Positions 7,728-16,949 of a DNA stretch of 43,239 nucleotides are shown one piece after another; position 1 is the first letter of the stretch; each line of letters begins with the position of its first letter. Source of the stretch: an uncultured Clostridia bacterium. GTDB lineage: Bacteria > Bacillota > Clostridia > Christensenellales > Borkfalkiaceae. Position numbers and translations under genes: made by a program. The notes beneath the pieces were generated by a model. That model did not search any database. It was given only the letters and a program-made list of their open reading frames with translations, and had not been told where the DNA came from. The stretch is from NCBI GenBank assembly GCA_947631465.1, contig CANRLK010000012.1, positions 1 through 43,239 of the forward strand, given 5' to 3'.

Positions 7728-7771
7728 TGATTTTTACATACATTTTCCGAAATGAACGAAATTAACAAGGT

Positions 7772-8461
7772 ATGGTACTTGTCATGATCCGCACGGCGAT
7801 CATCTTTGTCGTGCTGCTAATCATCATGCGGCTGATGGGGAAGCGTCAGATCGGCGAGATGCAGCCCTTTGAGCTCGTCATCACCCTGCTCATCGCGGAG
7901 CTTGCGTGTATCCCCATGGCGGACGTGTCCATTCCCCTCCTCTATGGGGTGATCTCGGTCGTCACGATCTACGTTCTGCATGAGATCATGACCTTGCTCG
8001 ATCTCAAAATCAAGCCGCTCAAATCGCTCATCAGCGGCAAGCCGTCGGTCGTGATCAACAAGAACGGCATCGACGACTACCAGCTCAAAAAGAACAACCT
8101 CGACGTGAGCGATCTCATCGAATCGCTTCGAACGTCGGGCTATTTTTCGCTCGACAGCGTGGACTACGCGCTGTATGAGGCGAACGGCACATTCTCTGCC
8201 CTTCCGAGGGAGGACTACGAATCGACGCAGACCTCGCTTCCGCTCGTGATCATCGACAACGGGAAGTACGACAAGAAGAATTTGGAGCTTCTCGGGCTCG
8301 AAAAGTCCTTTTTCGACGAAATTTTGCGGCAGCAAGGGATCAAAAAGGAAAAGCGGGTGCTCGTGTTGACGGCGGACGGCACGGGGAAACTGTATCTCCA
8401 AGCGAAGGGCGAGAAGTTCAAGACCCTGCAAACGGAGTATCCTGGAGGCAAGACGTGGTAA
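7772..8461 (+). CDS. YetF/DUF421-family membrane protein
   Basis: 229 residues. Two to three N-terminal membrane segments (about 1-80) contain the family signature RLMGKRQIGEMQPFELVITL, followed by a soluble alpha/beta region (about 85-225) with KPSVVINKNG, as in DUF421 proteins such as B. subtilis YetF/YdfS. Known members are spore- or envelope-associated in Bacillus, with unclear biochemistry. ATG 7772 has an AAGG only 1 nt upstream, so ATG 7784 (MIRTAIIF) is an equally good start. It is followed, with overlap, by a DUF4363 gene, a frequent partner in Firmicutes. Confidence 0.85.
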   Translation: MVLVMIRTAIIFVVLLIIMRLMGKRQIGEMQPFELVITLLIAELACIPMADVSIPLLYGVISVVTIYVLHEIMTLLDLKIKPLKSLISGKPSVVINKNGIDDYQLKKNNLDVSDLIESLRTSGYFSLDSVDYALYEANGTFSALPREDYESTQTSLPLVIIDNGKYDKKNLELLGLEKSFFDEILRQQGIKKEKRVLVLTADGTGKLYLQAKGEKFKTLQTEYPGGKTW

Positions 8462-8832
8462 AGTCATTGATCGCGATCGCGGTATCCGCGCTATTGCTGT
8501 TTGGCGCGGCACTCTTTGAATGGTTTTACGTCGAGGACCAATTTGAAGGGTTTCATGAGGAGCTCATGAGTTTATATTTGAAAACGCAGGACGAGACGGC
8601 GAGCGGCGAGGACGCAAAAGCCGTTCAGACCGCCTGGGAAGAGCGCAAGGAACATCTTCATATCTGGATCCCGCACAACGACATCTCGAAGGTGGACGAC
8701 TATATGTCCGAAACCGTTCGGCTCGTCGCGGAGAAGGAGTATCCCCTCGCGCTTGCGAAAATCGAGATCATGTTGCATTTGAGCTGCTGCCTTCCCGGGA
8801 CGTATCGGCCTGGAATCGAGAACGTCTTTTAA
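8455..8832 (+). CDS. DUF4363-like membrane-anchored protein
   Basis: 125 residues starting at GTG 8455, preceded by GGAGG at 8444-8448 and overlapping the yetF-like stop by 7 nt, so translation is coupled. One N-terminal membrane helix (about 3-22) is followed by a mainly helical extracytoplasmic domain with WEERKEHLHIWIPHNDISKV, typical of DUF4363 proteins encoded beside DUF421. It may form a complex with its partner; the biochemical role is unknown. Confidence 0.75.
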   Translation: MVKSLIAIAVSALLLFGAALFEWFYVEDQFEGFHEELMSLYLKTQDETASGEDAKAVQTAWEERKEHLHIWIPHNDISKVDDYMSETVRLVAEKEYPLALAKIEIMLHLSCCLPGTYRPGIENVF

Positions 8833-8886
8833 GAGATTTGGGGAATTTAAGATATTTGACAGGTCTTTAAGGAGATACGGAATCGC

Positions 8887-8916
8887 TTGACAGCGGAAAA
8901 AAGCGCATGATATAAT
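8887..8916 (+). promoter_or_regulatory. Promoter of the peroxidase-like gene
   Basis: Consensus TTGACA (8887-8892), 18-nt spacer, TATAAT (8911-8916), followed by a roughly 24-nt leader with AAAGGAGAG before the ATG at 8947. Confidence 0.8.
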
Positions 8917-8946
8917 TCAAGCCGATTTGATTGCAAAGGAGAGACG

Positions 8947-9486
8947 ATGAACGTCTTTGATTTTTCGCTGAAAAAGCTGAACGGGCAAGAAGTGGCGCTG
9001 TCGGAGTATCGTGGGAAGGTGACGCTGCTCGTGGTGACGGCGACGCACAGTCCGTACACGCCGCAGTATGAAAGATTGCAGGAGCTATACGATCAGCATG
9101 CGGAGGACGGGTTGGAGATCTTGGACGTTCCGAGCGACCAATTCGGGGGACAAGCGCCCGAGACGGACGGAGAGATCTTGACGTTTTGCACGATGAAGTA
9201 CGGGGTGATGTTCCCGCAGTTTGCAAAGACGGACGTATCGGGGGAGCGTGCCGAGCCGCTTTTTCAGTGGCTGGAACAGGAGAGCAAGTTTGAGGGTTTT
9301 CACGGCTTGGGCGGGATGATGCTGGCACGCAAAGTCAAGCAAGACGATCCCGACTATCGGCAGAACAACAAGATCAAGTGGAATTTTACGAAGTTCTTGT
9401 TTGACAAGACGGGACAGCTTCGGTATCGTTTTGAGCCGACGACGAGCTTCATGACGGTGAAGAAGAGAGTCGAGGAACTATTGTAA
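8947..9486 (+). CDS. Glutathione peroxidase homologue with Cys-to-Ser change at the catalytic site
   Basis: 179 residues with the full thioredoxin-like GPx fold. Recognisable are the first motif TATHSPYTPQY (31-41), SDQFGGQAPETD (63-74), FCTMKYGVMFPQF and KWNFTKFLFD with the catalytic Trp and Asn. The position that is Cys or selenocysteine in active GPx (TATxCGFTPQY) is Ser35 here, coded by AGT, and the usual PCNQF is PSDQF. The only cysteine left is Cys81. The family reduces peroxides with a thiol; this protein therefore probably lacks ordinary peroxidase activity or uses another residue. The start has AAAGGAG and a strong promoter, so the gene looks expressed and intact. Confidence 0.88.
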   Translation: MNVFDFSLKKLNGQEVALSEYRGKVTLLVVTATHSPYTPQYERLQELYDQHAEDGLEILDVPSDQFGGQAPETDGEILTFCTMKYGVMFPQFAKTDVSGERAEPLFQWLEQESKFEGFHGLGGMMLARKVKQDDPDYRQNNKIKWNFTKFLFDKTGQLRYRFEPTTSFMTVKKRVEELL

Positions 9487-9490
9487 GTTT

Positions 9491-9533
9491 CGAAGGAAAT
9501 CCTTTCTGCGCTAAGCTTGAAAGCTTTCCTTCG
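9491..9533 (+). terminator. Type-A hairpin directly after the peroxidase-like gene
   Basis: A stem of about 15 bp (CGAAGGAAA... with ...TTTCCTTCG) closes a 12-nt loop and starts 4 nt after the stop codon. The constant flank TCGAGGAAAC follows. One of five hairpins in the window with the same flanks and loop style but a different stem sequence. The downstream 70 bases (about 9541-9600) also match those after the hairpin at 16086-16121. Confidence 0.7.
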
Positions 9534-9663
9534 AGGAAACGGGCTTGGGACATCAATTGAGTTGCTGTCCATATTCGCTTCTTCGGACAATCAGCCGTAG
9601 GAATGCGGCAAATTGAGTGCGCTTATGGAAAATTGTGATTTCCCAACGCGCCGTGATTTTAGA

Positions 9664-9955
9664 ATGTTTCGAACGAGAGCTTTTGCGAATGCAAAAGCTC
9701 TTGTTCGAGGATTTGAGTTTGTTGATTTCATGTAACCCTCGTCGCCCACCACTTTGCATGCCTTGCTAAACAACCTGCGTGCGGTGGCGCGCAAATAGGG
9801 TGGAGCGGCGCAACTTCTGTTCGACAGCCCAGTGGGCTGCGAACTGCATGCGAAGACGCGCCATTCTATTGTTATTCCATGCGCGGCGCACGAGCCGAAG
9901 GCGAGTACAGCCGAGCTGGTGGCGAGGCGGACTTGCGTCGGGGGCTACCGCCGCA
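9664..9955 (+). repeat. Type-B dispersed repeat, left arm of an inverted pair
   Basis: About 290 bp that recur, with small differences, in reverse orientation at 10520-10812. Shared landmarks are TTGATTTCATGTAAC, CAACCTGCGTGCGGTGGCGC, TTCGACAGCCCAGTGGGCT and ATTCTATTGTTATTCCATGC. Short frames in it are not shared between copies, so it is non-coding. Together with the units below it fills the gene-free 9487-10812 region. Confidence 0.85.
9670..9707. terminator. Type-A hairpin within repeat B (left copy)
   Basis: A 17-nt arm (9670-9686, ends TTTTGC) pairs with 9691-9707 with one mismatch around a GAAT loop. The flanks TTTCGA and TTCGAGGA match the other hairpins of the family, while the stem differs from the equivalent stem at 10772-10809. 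Confidence 0.65.
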
Positions 9956-10039
9956 AGGTGCAGCGGAAAAGTGTGATTTTCCTCGCACCATTAGATTTAT
10001 AATAAAGGACATAAGCGCGAAGTATCGCGCATATTGAGT

Positions 10040-10082
10040 CGCGCACGGCGGAAGTCAATTCCGCCTAACGCACATCATTTAG
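10040..10082 (+). repeat. Type-D palindromic unit
   Basis: Contains the hairpin GGCGGAA-GTCAA-TTCCGCC and ends CTAACGCACAT. The same about 37-bp unit occurs in reverse at 15964-16000, in both cases next to a type-C repeat. Confidence 0.75.
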
Positions 10083-10086
10083 AATT

Positions 10087-10396
10087 ACACCCCCTCAGTC
10101 ACGCACGCGTGACAGCTCCCCCTCTCCGTAGGGGGAGCCAAGAATAGGAGAACGCGTCGTACGCCGCTCCCCCTCATAGGGGGGCGCCAAGGGGTGGGGC
10201 GAGTTCGCGCACCCGCTCTCGCAATGGGGAAAAACTTGCTGTCCCCTTGGAGGGGTGGAGCATTGCACTTCGCCAATGGTTGAGAACCATTGGCGCGATG
10301 CGACAGGAGTGAGCGCATCTCAGGCGCGAACGGTAACCGAACACGGGGTTCTACCCGTGTGAGAACCTGGCGCGTCTTTTGCGCCAAAAGGGGTGT
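10087..10396 (+). repeat. Type-C dispersed repeat with terminal inverted repeats
   Basis: Starts ACACCCCCTCAGTC and ends AAAAGGGGTGT, i.e. ACACCCC termini in inverse orientation. The interior holds GACAGCTCCCCCTC and GGGGGAGCCAAG blocks also present in the copies at 1961-2134 and 15835-15953, plus several smaller hairpins (for example GCCAATGGTTGAGAACCATTGGC). No transposase or other frame is found inside, so it looks like a non-autonomous element or structured intergenic repeat. Confidence 0.8.
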
Positions 10397-10411
10397 CAAC
10401 TTATTATAAGC

Positions 10412-10443
10412 GCGGCGCGCCGAAGGAATCTTCGGCGCGCCGC
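10412..10443. terminator. Repeat-associated strong hairpin
   Basis: A 14-bp perfect stem with GAAT loop, followed by TTTTAT on the plus strand; the inner 11 bp are identical to the hairpin at 2154-2179. It lies 15 nt after the end of a type-C repeat. Confidence 0.75.
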
Positions 10444-10519
10444 TTTTATCATGTCATCCTTATTTTATGCCTTTCTTCTAAATCCAACGGCGCGAAGCAG
10501 AATCACCATTCTGCATTGC

Positions 10520-10812
10520 GCTTGCGTCGGTAGCCCCCGACGCAAGCCACCTCGCCACCAGCTCGGCTGTACTCGCCTTCGGCTCGTGCGCCGCGCATGG
10601 AATAACAATAGAATGGCGCGTCTTCTACGGCGCAGTTCGTAGCCCACTGGGCTGTCGAACAGAATTTGCGCCGCTCCACCCTATTTGCGCGCCACCGCAC
10701 GCAGGTTGTTAAGCAAGGCAGACAAAGGAGCGGGCGACGAGAGTTACATGAAATCAACAAAGCTGAATCCTCGAAAAAAACCTTTTGCGCATGCAAAAGG
10801 TTTTTTTCGAAA
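10520..10812 (-). repeat. Type-B dispersed repeat, right arm of the inverted pair
   Basis: Reverse-orientation copy of 9664-9955. It ends at the mscL stop codon, so its terminal hairpin serves as the mscL terminator. At its other end (10483-10522) is a small unit with GCAGAATGGTGATTCTGC that recurs in plus orientation at about 15792-15830. Confidence 0.85.
10772..10809 (-). terminator. mscL terminator (type-A hairpin)
   Basis: A perfect 17-bp stem with a 4-nt loop and seven T residues in the 3' arm on the minus strand, starting 3 nt after the mscL stop codon. Constant flanks ATTTCGA and TCGAGGA. Confidence 0.85.
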
Positions 10813-11298
10813 TCAGTCTTTATTTTTCAAAAGGTCGCGGATCTCGGCGAGCAATTCCTCGGTCGTAGGCGCTTTGACCGCGGGCTCGGGTGCAGGTGCG
10901 GGTGCGGCTTTGGCTGCCTCTTCCGCCTCTCTCTTCGCCCTTGCGGCGTCCGCCTTAGCGCGCGCTTTGTTCACCGAACGCACGATGATAAACAGCACGA
11001 GCGCGGTGAGAAGGAAGGTGATGATCGCGGAGATCACGACGCCGAAATCGAGCACGACCGCCTCTGCGATCACTGCGCCCGCGGCATCCACCTTCGCCTC
11101 GCGGAGCACGACTTGAAGAACGCCGAATCCGTCGCTTCCCACGCCGATCATTTGAAGCAGCGGCGTCAAAATGCCGCTCACGAGCGCGGTGATGATCGCC
11201 GTGAACGCGCCGCCGATAATGATGCCGACCGCCATATCGAGGACGTTTCCGCGCGCGATAAATTCCTTGAACTCCTTAAAGAACCCTTTTTTTGCCAT
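10813..11298 (-). CDS. mscL: Large-conductance mechanosensitive channel MscL
   Basis: 161 residues. It begins MAKKGFFKEFKEFIARGNVL, the amphipathic N-terminal helix of MscL, then TM1 (about 20-45, DMAVGIIIGGAFTAIITALV), a periplasmic loop and TM2 (about 85-110). The C-terminal helix bundle is preceded by an Ala/Pro/Glu linker (APAPAPEPAVKAP) and ends with TEELLAEIRDLLKNKD. It releases solutes on hypo-osmotic shock. The loop (about 50-82) is of normal length. AGGAGG precedes the ATG. It is monocistronic by its terminator and 4 nt downstream of malQ. Confidence 0.95.
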   Translation of the reverse strand: MAKKGFFKEFKEFIARGNVLDMAVGIIIGGAFTAIITALVSGILTPLLQMIGVGSDGFGVLQVVLREAKVDAAGAVIAEAVVLDFGVVISAIITFLLTALVLFIIVRSVNKARAKADAARAKREAEEAAKAAPAPAPEPAVKAPTTEELLAEIRDLLKNKD

Positions 11299-11302
11299 TG
11301 TG

Positions 11303-12796
11303 TTACCTCCTGTATTTTTTTATCGATTTATTCAATCTGCAAAACGGTGCAGACGGAAGCCGTTTGAGCCGAAATTTCCAATTCCCCGCCTTCGTCCCAG
11401 GCAAATTCATGCGGCAGGAATTATCGAGCCCCAAAAGATCCTGCACGGGCAATATCACGAGTTTCGCCTTGGACGCAAGCGCCAAATCCACAAACGCCCG
11501 CGAAAAACTCGACGGATCTTCACTCAACTTCTCATAAACTTCCATGCGTTTGAGCTCGGACGCAACGCGCGAGCGAAGCAAGATGAACTCCTCCGACGAG
11601 AGGCTCTTCACATATCCCGCGACCGTATCGTTGTCGTGCGTGCCCGTATAAAGTATGCAATCTCTCCCGAAATTATGCGGCAAATATGCGTTGTCCTCGT
11701 TCCCGTCGAAGGCAAAGAGCAGCACTTTCATCCCGCAGATCCCAAGGCGCTCCATGAGCTCCTTCACGCCCTCTTCATACATGCCGAGATCTTCCGCGAT
11801 CAGCCGCTTTTTCTCGCCCCCCGAAAGCCCTTCAAACAGCTTGTCCTTCGGTCCTTCTTCGAAGTGTCCCTCTTTTGCGGTCCTGCTCCCCGCTTCGATC
11901 TCAAAATAGCGATAGACCCCGCGGAAATGATCAAAGCGGACGAGATCGTACATCTCGAACGCAAAGGCAAACCGCTCCTTCCACCAGGCAAAGCCCTCTT
12001 TTTCATGCGCCGCCCAATCGTAGACGGGATTGCCCCAAACCTGCCCGTTCTCCGAAAAATAGTCGGGCGGAACGCCTGCGACCGATTTCGGCGTAAGATC
12101 CTCGTTGAGTTTGAAGAGTTCGCGGTGCGCCCAAACGTCCGCGCTGTCGCTTGAAACATAGAGCGGAAGATCGCCCATGAGTTCGATCCCCAATCGGTTG
12201 CAATACCGTTTGAGCGCCTTCCACTCGCGGAAAAATTCAAACTGCAAGAACTGCCAAAAGAGATATTCCTCGTGGTAACTCTCTTTGAGCTTTTTAAGAC
12301 TCTCGCGCTCATGCCGCATTAAACCCGCTTCCCAATCGCAAAAGCCGCCGCCGTAGATCGTCTTTGCGGTCATGAAGAGGGCGTAGTCCTCGGCTGTGCC
12401 GCTTTCTACAAAGCGCGAGAACTCGTCGCTGTCGAAATGGAAGCGCGAAAACGCCTTGCGAAGGGTCAAAAAACGCTCTTGATAGAGCATCGCATAGTCC
12501 GCGCCCGTGCTCTTTTCGTACAGTTTGCGGACTTCCCTCAGCTCCATCTCCGTCAAGAGCTTGCGCTTTTTCAGCGTTTCGAGGTCGATGAAATACGGAT
12601 TGCCCGAAAACGCCGAAACAGTCTGATAGGGTGAATCGCCGAAGCCCGTCTGACAGATCGGCAAGATCTGCCAAACGCCCACGCCGCTCTTTTTGAGCCG
12701 TCGCGCAAAGCGGTACGCCTCCTTCCCCAAACTTCCGATCCCGTACTTTCCCGCAAGCGATGAGATGTGGCAAAGCACGCCTGTCTTTTGCACCAT
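11303..12796 (-). CDS. malQ: 4-alpha-glucanotransferase (GH77 amylomaltase)
   Basis: 497 residues, the usual bacterial MalQ length. N-terminal GVLCHISSLAGKYGIGSLG and WQILPICQTGFGDSPYQ are family signatures. The catalytic set is visible as RFDHFRG (nucleophile Asp), AEDLG (acid/base Glu) and THDNDT (third Asp), with ELMGDLPLYVSSDSADVW forming a substrate-site loop. It disproportionates maltodextrins in glycogen/starch metabolism. An AAGGAGAG ribosome site precedes the ATG at 12796. It follows dapL by 15 nt and may be cotranscribed with it. No other glycogen gene is nearby. Confidence 0.95.
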   Translation of the reverse strand: MVQKTGVLCHISSLAGKYGIGSLGKEAYRFARRLKKSGVGVWQILPICQTGFGDSPYQTVSAFSGNPYFIDLETLKKRKLLTEMELREVRKLYEKSTGADYAMLYQERFLTLRKAFSRFHFDSDEFSRFVESGTAEDYALFMTAKTIYGGGFCDWEAGLMRHERESLKKLKESYHEEYLFWQFLQFEFFREWKALKRYCNRLGIELMGDLPLYVSSDSADVWAHRELFKLNEDLTPKSVAGVPPDYFSENGQVWGNPVYDWAAHEKEGFAWWKERFAFAFEMYDLVRFDHFRGVYRYFEIEAGSRTAKEGHFEEGPKDKLFEGLSGGEKKRLIAEDLGMYEEGVKELMERLGICGMKVLLFAFDGNEDNAYLPHNFGRDCILYTGTHDNDTVAGYVKSLSSEEFILLRSRVASELKRMEVYEKLSEDPSSFSRAFVDLALASKAKLVILPVQDLLGLDNSCRMNLPGTKAGNWKFRLKRLPSAPFCRLNKSIKKYRR

Positions 12797-12811
12797 ATTC
12801 TCTCCTTCTTG

Positions 12812-14014
12812 TCAAAAGAGCGCTTTGAGCCGCTCCACTGCCTCGATCGTGTCCGCCGTCTTTGCAAAGGATGTGAGACGAAAATATCCCTCTCCCCCCT
12901 GTCCGAACCCGCAGCCGGGGGTTGTGATCACCCCCGCCTCTTCCAAAAGGCAGCGGAAAAAGGACATGCTCGTAAAGCCCTTCGGGCACTTTCCCCATAT
13001 ATATGGGGAATTTTCGCCGCCCGTAAACCAAAAACCCAAATTTTTCAGACCCGCCATGATGATTTTTGCGTTATTTTCATAGTAAGCCCGACACAAAGCG
13101 GTCTCGCGCGCGCCCTGTTCGCTCAAAGCCGCCGCCGCACCGCACTGGGCGATATAACTCGCCCCGTTGAATTTCGTCGTCTGTCTCCGCCGAAAGAGGG
13201 CGTTCAAAGAGACCCCCTCCCGCCTTAGCTCCTTGGGCACGACCGTATAGCCGCACCTCACGCCCGTGAAGCCCGCCGTCTTGGAGAACGAACAGATCTC
13301 GATCGCACACTCCCTTGCGCCCTCGATCTCGAAAATACTCCTCGGCTTTTCGCCCTTGACGAACGCCTCATAGGCGGCGTCGAACAAAATGACCGCTCCG
13401 CGCGCCCTTGCAAAATCCACCCAAATTTTGAGCTGCTCCCGCGAGTAGGCCGCCCCCGTCGGGTTGTTGGGCGAACAGAGATAGATGAGCTCCCCTTGCG
13501 TCTTTGCGCTCGGCAAGGGTAAAAACCCGTTCTCTTCGCTCGCGGAAATAAAGACGATCTTGCGCCCGTCCATCACGTTCGCGTCGAAATAGGCGGGATA
13601 CACGGGGTCGGGAAGCAGGACGGTATTGTCCTTCGAAAAGAGATCGAGAAGGCTTCCGAGATCGGACTTTGCCCCGTCCGAGACGAAGATCTCCTCTTTT
13701 TCGATCTGTTCCTCTACGCCCGCAGACAGAAAGATCTCTTGATAATGCCGCCCGATCGCCTCCAACAAAAAGTCGTAGCCGTAGCAGAATTTGTCGGGCG
13801 CGTAGCCGTGAAAGGTCTCTTCTCTCGCGAGCTCTTCGACGGCTTCTTTCATCGCCGAAACGACGGTCGGCGCAAGCGGTCTTGTCACATCCCCGATCGA
13901 GAGCTTGATCAGCCTCCGCTCGGGGTGATTTTTTTGACATTCCGCCGCCATTGCTTCGATCTTTGCAAACAAATAGCTTTCGTGTAAATTCAAAAAGTTT
14001 GAATTTATCTTCAT
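12812..14014 (-). CDS. dapL: LL-diaminopimelate aminotransferase
   Basis: 400 residues, PLP fold-type I. It converts tetrahydrodipicolinate directly to LL-diaminopimelate, bypassing the succinylase/acetylase steps, for lysine and peptidoglycan. Visible motifs: IKLSIGDVTRPLAP, GYAPDKFCYGYDFLLEAI, PDPVYPAYFD, CSPNNPTGAAYS and the PLP-lysine motif SFSKTAGFTGVRCGYT. The ATG at 14014 (MKINSNFLNLHESYLF) matches the family N-terminus. An in-frame upstream extension to 14065 would run into pyrG and is rejected. The start lies 10 nt after pyrG; dapF, acting next in the pathway, is 2 kb upstream. Confidence 0.95.
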   Translation of the reverse strand: MKINSNFLNLHESYLFAKIEAMAAECQKNHPERRLIKLSIGDVTRPLAPTVVSAMKEAVEELAREETFHGYAPDKFCYGYDFLLEAIGRHYQEIFLSAGVEEQIEKEEIFVSDGAKSDLGSLLDLFSKDNTVLLPDPVYPAYFDANVMDGRKIVFISASEENGFLPLPSAKTQGELIYLCSPNNPTGAAYSREQLKIWVDFARARGAVILFDAAYEAFVKGEKPRSIFEIEGARECAIEICSFSKTAGFTGVRCGYTVVPKELRREGVSLNALFRRRQTTKFNGASYIAQCGAAAALSEQGARETALCRAYYENNAKIIMAGLKNLGFWFTGGENSPYIWGKCPKGFTSMSFFRCLLEEAGVITTPGCGFGQGGEGYFRLTSFAKTADTIEAVERLKALF

Positions 14015-14024
14015 GAAAGGCTGT

Positions 14025-15632
<1,608 letters not shown>

Positions 15633-15654
15633 TCACCTCAATGTATTTTTGTTT

Positions 15655-15697
15655 CGAACAAAAGGCTTTCTGCGCTACGCTTGAAATCTTTTGTTCG
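15655..15697. repeat. Type-A hairpin in the pyrG leader
   Basis: CGAACAAAAG... pairs with ...CTTTTGTTCG around the loop TGCGCTACGCTT, with the constant flank TCGAGGAAAC on the plus-strand side. It occurs in the pyrG 5' region rather than after a gene end, and no T-tract follows it on the pyrG strand. Confidence 0.65.
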
Positions 15698-15834
15698 AGG
15701 AAACTCGCTTTGATTTATCAATTGAGATCGTTCTCAATGGCAGCTTTTTCAGACAATAAGCGCGAAGGGTCGCGCAACTTGTGTGCGCTGCCGCAGAATG
15801 GCGATTCTGCTTCGCGCCGTTGATTTGGAATTTT

Positions 15835-15953
15835 ACACCCCCTCAGTCTCGGCTTCGCCTCGACAGCTCCCCCTCAAAAGGGGGAGCCAAGGAAAAAACT
15901 TGCTGTCCCCTTTGAGGGGAAAGTGGCGCGTTGCTTTGCGCCGAAAGGGGTGT
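15835..15953 (+). repeat. Type-C dispersed repeat, short copy
   Basis: ACACCCCCTCAGTCTCGG at the left and GAAAGGGGTGT at the right form terminal inverted repeats. The interior has CTCCCCCTCAAAAGGGGGAG and CTTGCTGTCCCCTTTGAGGGG hairpins. The gene-free 15630-16075 interval is made up of this, the type-A hairpins and small palindromes; no gene is seen. Confidence 0.8.
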
Positions 15954-15963
15954 TCACTAAAAT

Positions 15964-16000
15964 CATGTGCGTTAGGCGGAATTGACTTCCGCCGTGCGCG
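15964..16000 (-). repeat. Type-D palindromic unit
   Basis: Reverse copy of 10040-10082 (GGCGGAA-GTCAA-TTCCGCC hairpin with CGCACGG and CTAACGCACAT flanks), again adjoining a type-C repeat. Confidence 0.75.
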
Positions 16001-16075
16001 CCCCTGTTTGCGAGCAGCCGTACGCTGATTGTCCGAAGAAGCGAATATTGAAAGCCACCCAATTGATGACCCAAG

Positions 16076-16948
16076 TCAGTTTCCTCGACGACAAATATTT
16101 CCGTAGGAAAGATTTTCGTCGAAAACTCCACAAAATGCCATTACCGCCTCTCCCGTCATGAGGACGGTCCGATCGTACCTGATTTTGAGCGTCCCGCCTT
16201 TGAGCGAAACGGAAATCTCCTCACCCCGCGCCGCAAAGCCGCAAACGACCGCCGCGACCGCCGCCGCACATGCGCCCGTGCCGCACGAAAACGTCTCGCC
16301 GCTCCCGCGCTCATACACCCGCATCTTCAAGGCGTTCCGTCCCATCACCTGCACGAACTCGGTATTGACCCGCTCGGGAAAAACCTCATGCCGTTCGAAA
16401 AGCGGTCCGATCTTTTCAAGTTCCAACCGATCGACATCCTCACAAAAGACCACGCAATGCGGATTGCCCATCGAAAGGCAATAGACCTTATAGTCCGTTT
16501 CGCCGACCCGAAGGGTTTTTCCGAGCGCATCATCGCCCGAAAAATTTGCGGGGATGTCGGCGGGCGCAAAGATCGGCGCGCCCATGTCGACCGTGACGCT
16601 CCCGACTTCTCCCCCATTCAATTTCAAGGTAAGGGTCTTGACGCCCGAGCGCGTCTCGATCGAGAGCTTCTCTTTTTTTATGCCTTTGACGTCATGCAGA
16701 AACTTTCCGACACAGCGGATACCGTTTCCGCACATGTTGCCCTCGCTGCCGTCGGCGTTGAAGATGCGCATCTTTGCATCGGCGACGGCGCTGGGTTCGA
16801 TGAGGATGATCCCGTCCCCGCCGATCGACCGACGGCGGTCGGAAAGAACCTTTGCAAGAAGTTCGGGATCGTTTAAGGGTTTTTCGAAACAGTCGAAATA
16901 GATATAATCGTTGGCTGTTCCGTGCATTTTCCAAAATTTTCGTTGCAC
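16076..16948 (-). CDS. dapF: Diaminopimelate epimerase
   Basis: 290 residues. It interconverts LL- and meso-diaminopimelate. Both catalytic cysteines are present in their motifs: GSEGNMCGNGIRCVGKF and GETFSCGTGACAAAVAA. The GTG at 16948 (VQRKFWKMHGTANDYIYFD) is chosen because it lies 2 nt after the purA stop and gives the family N-terminus; frames further upstream are the antisense of purA. The family normally ends soon after the VLMTGEA strand; here 14 more residues (DENLSYGNICRRGN) are encoded by a type-A repeat hairpin, so the C-terminus has been replaced or extended by the repeat. Confidence 0.93.
   Translation of the reverse strand: MQRKFWKMHGTANDYIYFDCFEKPLNDPELLAKVLSDRRRSIGGDGIILIEPSAVADAKMRIFNADGSEGNMCGNGIRCVGKFLHDVKGIKKEKLSIETRSGVKTLTLKLNGGEVGSVTVDMGAPIFAPADIPANFSGDDALGKTLRVGETDYKVYCLSMGNPHCVVFCEDVDRLELEKIGPLFERHEVFPERVNTEFVQVMGRNALKMRVYERGSGETFSCGTGACAAAVAAVVCGFAARGEEISVSLKGGTLKIRYDRTVLMTGEAVMAFCGVFDENLSYGNICRRGN
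16086..16121 (-). repeat. Type-A hairpin forming the dapF 3' coding end
   Basis: CGACGA...TTTC / GAAA...TCGTCG stem with TCGAGGAAAC flank on the minus strand. The next 70 bases (16010-16080) match those after the hairpin at 9491-9533. It lies inside the last 15 codons of dapF. Confidence 0.75.
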
Positions 16949-16949
16949 C

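Noticed and set aside
9046..9054. Selenocysteine codon in the peroxidase-like gene
   Set aside because: The catalytic position is AGT (Ser), not TGA, and no SECIS-like stem follows it.
10085..10399. Minus-strand 104-codon frame within the type-C repeat
   Set aside because: The frame is not kept in the other two copies of the repeat and is composed of hairpin sequence.
9487..10812. CRISPR array
   Set aside because: Repeats are long, inverted and nested, not short direct repeats with regular unique spacers; no cas genes are present.
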